NCBI GenBank assembly: GCA_021731385.1
Contig: JAKFXM010000072.1
Location: forward strand, 1-6,066
Direction of reading: 5' to 3'
From: Methanobacteriota archaeon
GTDB lineage: Archaea; Altiarchaeota; Altiarchaeia; IMC4; QMZM01
Length of the DNA: 6,066 nucleotides
Below are positions 4,756 through 6,066 of the stretch, one piece after another. The notes under the pieces are model-generated. The model ran no database searches. It was not told the origin of the DNA and was given only the letters and a program-made list of their open reading frames with translations. Both the position numbers and the translations under genes were made by a program. How positions within the stretch are numbered: the first letter of the stretch is position 1; every line of letters starts with the position of its first letter.

Positions 4756-4785
4756 TTATTGGAGGATGTTAGGATGTGATCCCAT

Positions 4786-5958
4786 ATGCTTCCCATTCTG
4801 GAAATACCACCAATAGTTTCTGAGTCTTCAAAGGAATTTAACTTGGTTTTGAGTTACCATCAGCACAAGCACTTTGAGCGCTATGTTACTTGTTTGATGA
4901 CCGATGCCGATGTGACGGTTACTCATATGGCTGACTGTTTTGGTAATACTGTAAACCAAAGCAGCCTAAACCGTTTTCTCACCGAATATCAGTAGAGTAT
5001 TGACGAACTAAACCGATCGCGGCTAAGGCTTTTACAACAGACTCCTCAAATGCAATGGAGAGAACGTGGCGTTATCATCATAGATGACACGCTAATAGAT
5101 AAATCAGGTAAGATGATACCAGGAGCGGGCAAATTTTTTGACCATTCAGAAGGGCACTATACGCATGCTCAAAACATTGTGACCAGTAACTATGCTGATT
5201 GGAGAGTAACCTATCCTATTGGCTTCCGTCAATATTTCAAAGAAGACAGTTGTGAAAGTCAGAAGTATGGCTTCAAAACCAAAATCCAGTTAGCCATGGA
5301 ACTGGTTTCTGAAACCATTAATCTTGGTGTTGCTGCTAAGACATTTGTGGCTGACAGTTGGTTCTGCACCCAAGAGTTGATAGATCATATAGAACAAAAT
5401 AGTAGGGATTGGGTGATAGAGTGTCCCTGTGACCGTCTGGTGTTGATGAATCGAGAGTGGATACAACTTAAGGACTACGCCAAAACCGTTCCTGAAGAAC
5501 GGTATCAAAAAGCAACGAGTGGTGGAAAACCTTACTGGGTACATACTCGTACCATGGTCATCAAATTCCTAGGCCGAAAAGTGAAGGTCGCCATCAGTTA
5601 TGACAATCCCGAACTCAAAGGAGATCCAAAATTTATAATCACCAATAAAAGCAAATGGGAGCGAAACCGCATCCTGAGAACCTACGGTATTCGATGGGCA
5701 GTAGAACCTTTTTACCGAGACAGCAAGCAACATCTTGGTTTGGAAGGATGTCAGCTGAGAAATCTTCAGGGCACCCACCGACACTGGATGCTCGTTTTCA
5801 CAGCATACAGCATTCTCAAACAATATGTTGTTCTGAGTGGTCTGTGCAAAAAGCTATCTGCAAAACTCGAAACCATAGGTGATGGATGCAGATATGCCAA
5901 TCGGCAACTCCTTGAGACTTTGGTGATGAGGGTCTATCAACTAGTAGACCGTCCGTAA
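4786..5958 (+). pseudogene. IS701/DDE_5-type transposase, frame interrupted by one in-frame TAG
   Basis: One continuous frame of 390 codons, the usual length for IS701-like DDE transposases, is broken only by TAG at 4993-4995 (codon 70). Codons 1-69 include the family N-terminal pattern ending NQSSLNRFLTEYQ; after the stop the frame continues SIDELNRSRLRLLQQ and on to the catalytic domain. The catalytic acids are present: Asp100/Asp101 in VIIIDDTLIDKSG, Asp190 in FVADSWF and Glu307 in RWAVEPFYRDSKQHLGLEGCQ. From memory the family has Trp at about the stop position (..W.EEELN..), so TGG to TAG is a one-base change. The ATG at 5050 would give 302 residues with all catalytic acids but no N-terminal part. 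Either the copy is dead or the amber codon is read through. Terminal inverted repeats could not be found. Codon usage and base composition look different from the archaeal genes to the left. Confidence 0.85.
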
Positions 5959-5971
5959 ATTAAGTTTAAAA

Positions 5972-5990
5972 ACTAATACTGCGTATTAGT
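5972..5990. repeat. Short palindrome between the two transposase frames
   Basis: ACTAATAC (5972-5979) and GTATTAGT (5983-5990) form an 8 bp stem with a TGC loop, 13 bases after the transposase stop and three bases before the next start codon. It could be a terminator, part of an insertion-sequence end, or a copy of the small hairpin family. The sequence alone does not decide. Confidence 0.55.
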
Positions 5991-5993
5991 AAT

Positions 5994-6066
5994 ATGCCTC
6001 GCCCGCCGATTACAATTACGCTATCTCAAAAAGAGCGAAAGCTTTTGGAAGATAACACCCGGCCAA
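5994..6066 (+). CDS. Start of a possible IS630-like transposase / helix-turn-helix protein, cut by window edge
   Basis: The ATG at 5994 opens a frame of 24 codons to the window edge, beginning MPRPPITITLSQKERKLLED. The pattern 'ITLS..ER..LE' followed by basic residues resembles the N-terminus of IS630-family transposases and of their Tc1/mariner-type helix-turn-helix leader. Only 24 residues can be judged and no catalytic residue is in view, so this is a tentative call. It lies 35 bases after the previous transposase on the same strand, which would make a cluster of insertion sequences. Confidence 0.45.
   Translation, partial: MPRPPITITLSQKERKLLEDNTRP

Noticed and set aside
5290..5882. Frames on both strands within the transposase
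   Set aside because: They overlap the DDE catalytic region, which carries all the homology; nothing suggests separate genes.

Overview
The window looks archaeal. It carries the C-terminal part of an archaeal-type cytidylate kinase, a pilin with a class III (QxSxE) signal peptide, an archaeal AMP phosphorylase, a SemiSWEET sugar carrier and a DUF89 (ARMT1-like) phosphatase. Intergenic DNA is AT-rich, there are no Shine-Dalgarno-like sites, and one TATA-like box is visible. The pilin N-terminus ending in YGWAI, together with the AMP phosphorylase, resembles uncultivated DPANN or Altiarchaeota-type lineages. That placement is inference; no rRNA or other phylogenetic marker is present.

Layout. 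3-398 (+) is the 3' end of the cytidylate kinase gene. 542-1000 (+) is the pilin. 1048-2580 (-) is AMP phosphorylase, convergent with the pilin. 2894-3151 (+) is the SemiSWEET, divergent from AMP phosphorylase. 3156-4019 (-) is the DUF89 protein, convergent with the SemiSWEET. 4382-4618 (-) is the C-terminal remnant of a PIN-domain gene. 4786-5958 (+) is an IS701/DDE_5-type transposase frame broken by one TAG codon. 5994-6066 (+) is the start of what may be a second, IS630-like, transposase. The genes do not form one pathway: nucleotide metabolism (CMP kinase, AMP phosphorylase), a surface pilus, sugar transport and metabolite repair sit side by side. The right third is an accessory region with gene debris and insertion sequences.

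The most striking content is not protein-coding. Every spacer between non-convergent genes (about 281-530, 2634-2884, 4051-4209, 4555-4755) is packed with short perfect inverted repeats. Most have 7-15 bp arms and a three-base loop. They lie edge to edge with few or no unpaired bases and are often nested inside a further enclosing stem, like the branches of a tree. Arms differ from site to site, but the loop core recurs (CAAAG, or its variants CTTTG and CAGAG, closed by G/C pairs), and some whole hairpins or hairpin pairs recur in two arrays. The two convergent gaps (1001-1047 and 3152-3155) have no such array. One array runs into the cytidylate kinase gene and encodes a 37-residue C-terminal tail; another abuts the truncated PIN gene. 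I read this as a family of modular, recursively nested palindromic elements. The mechanism is unknown: single-stranded-DNA transposition, template-switch growth, or an RNA-level role are all open.
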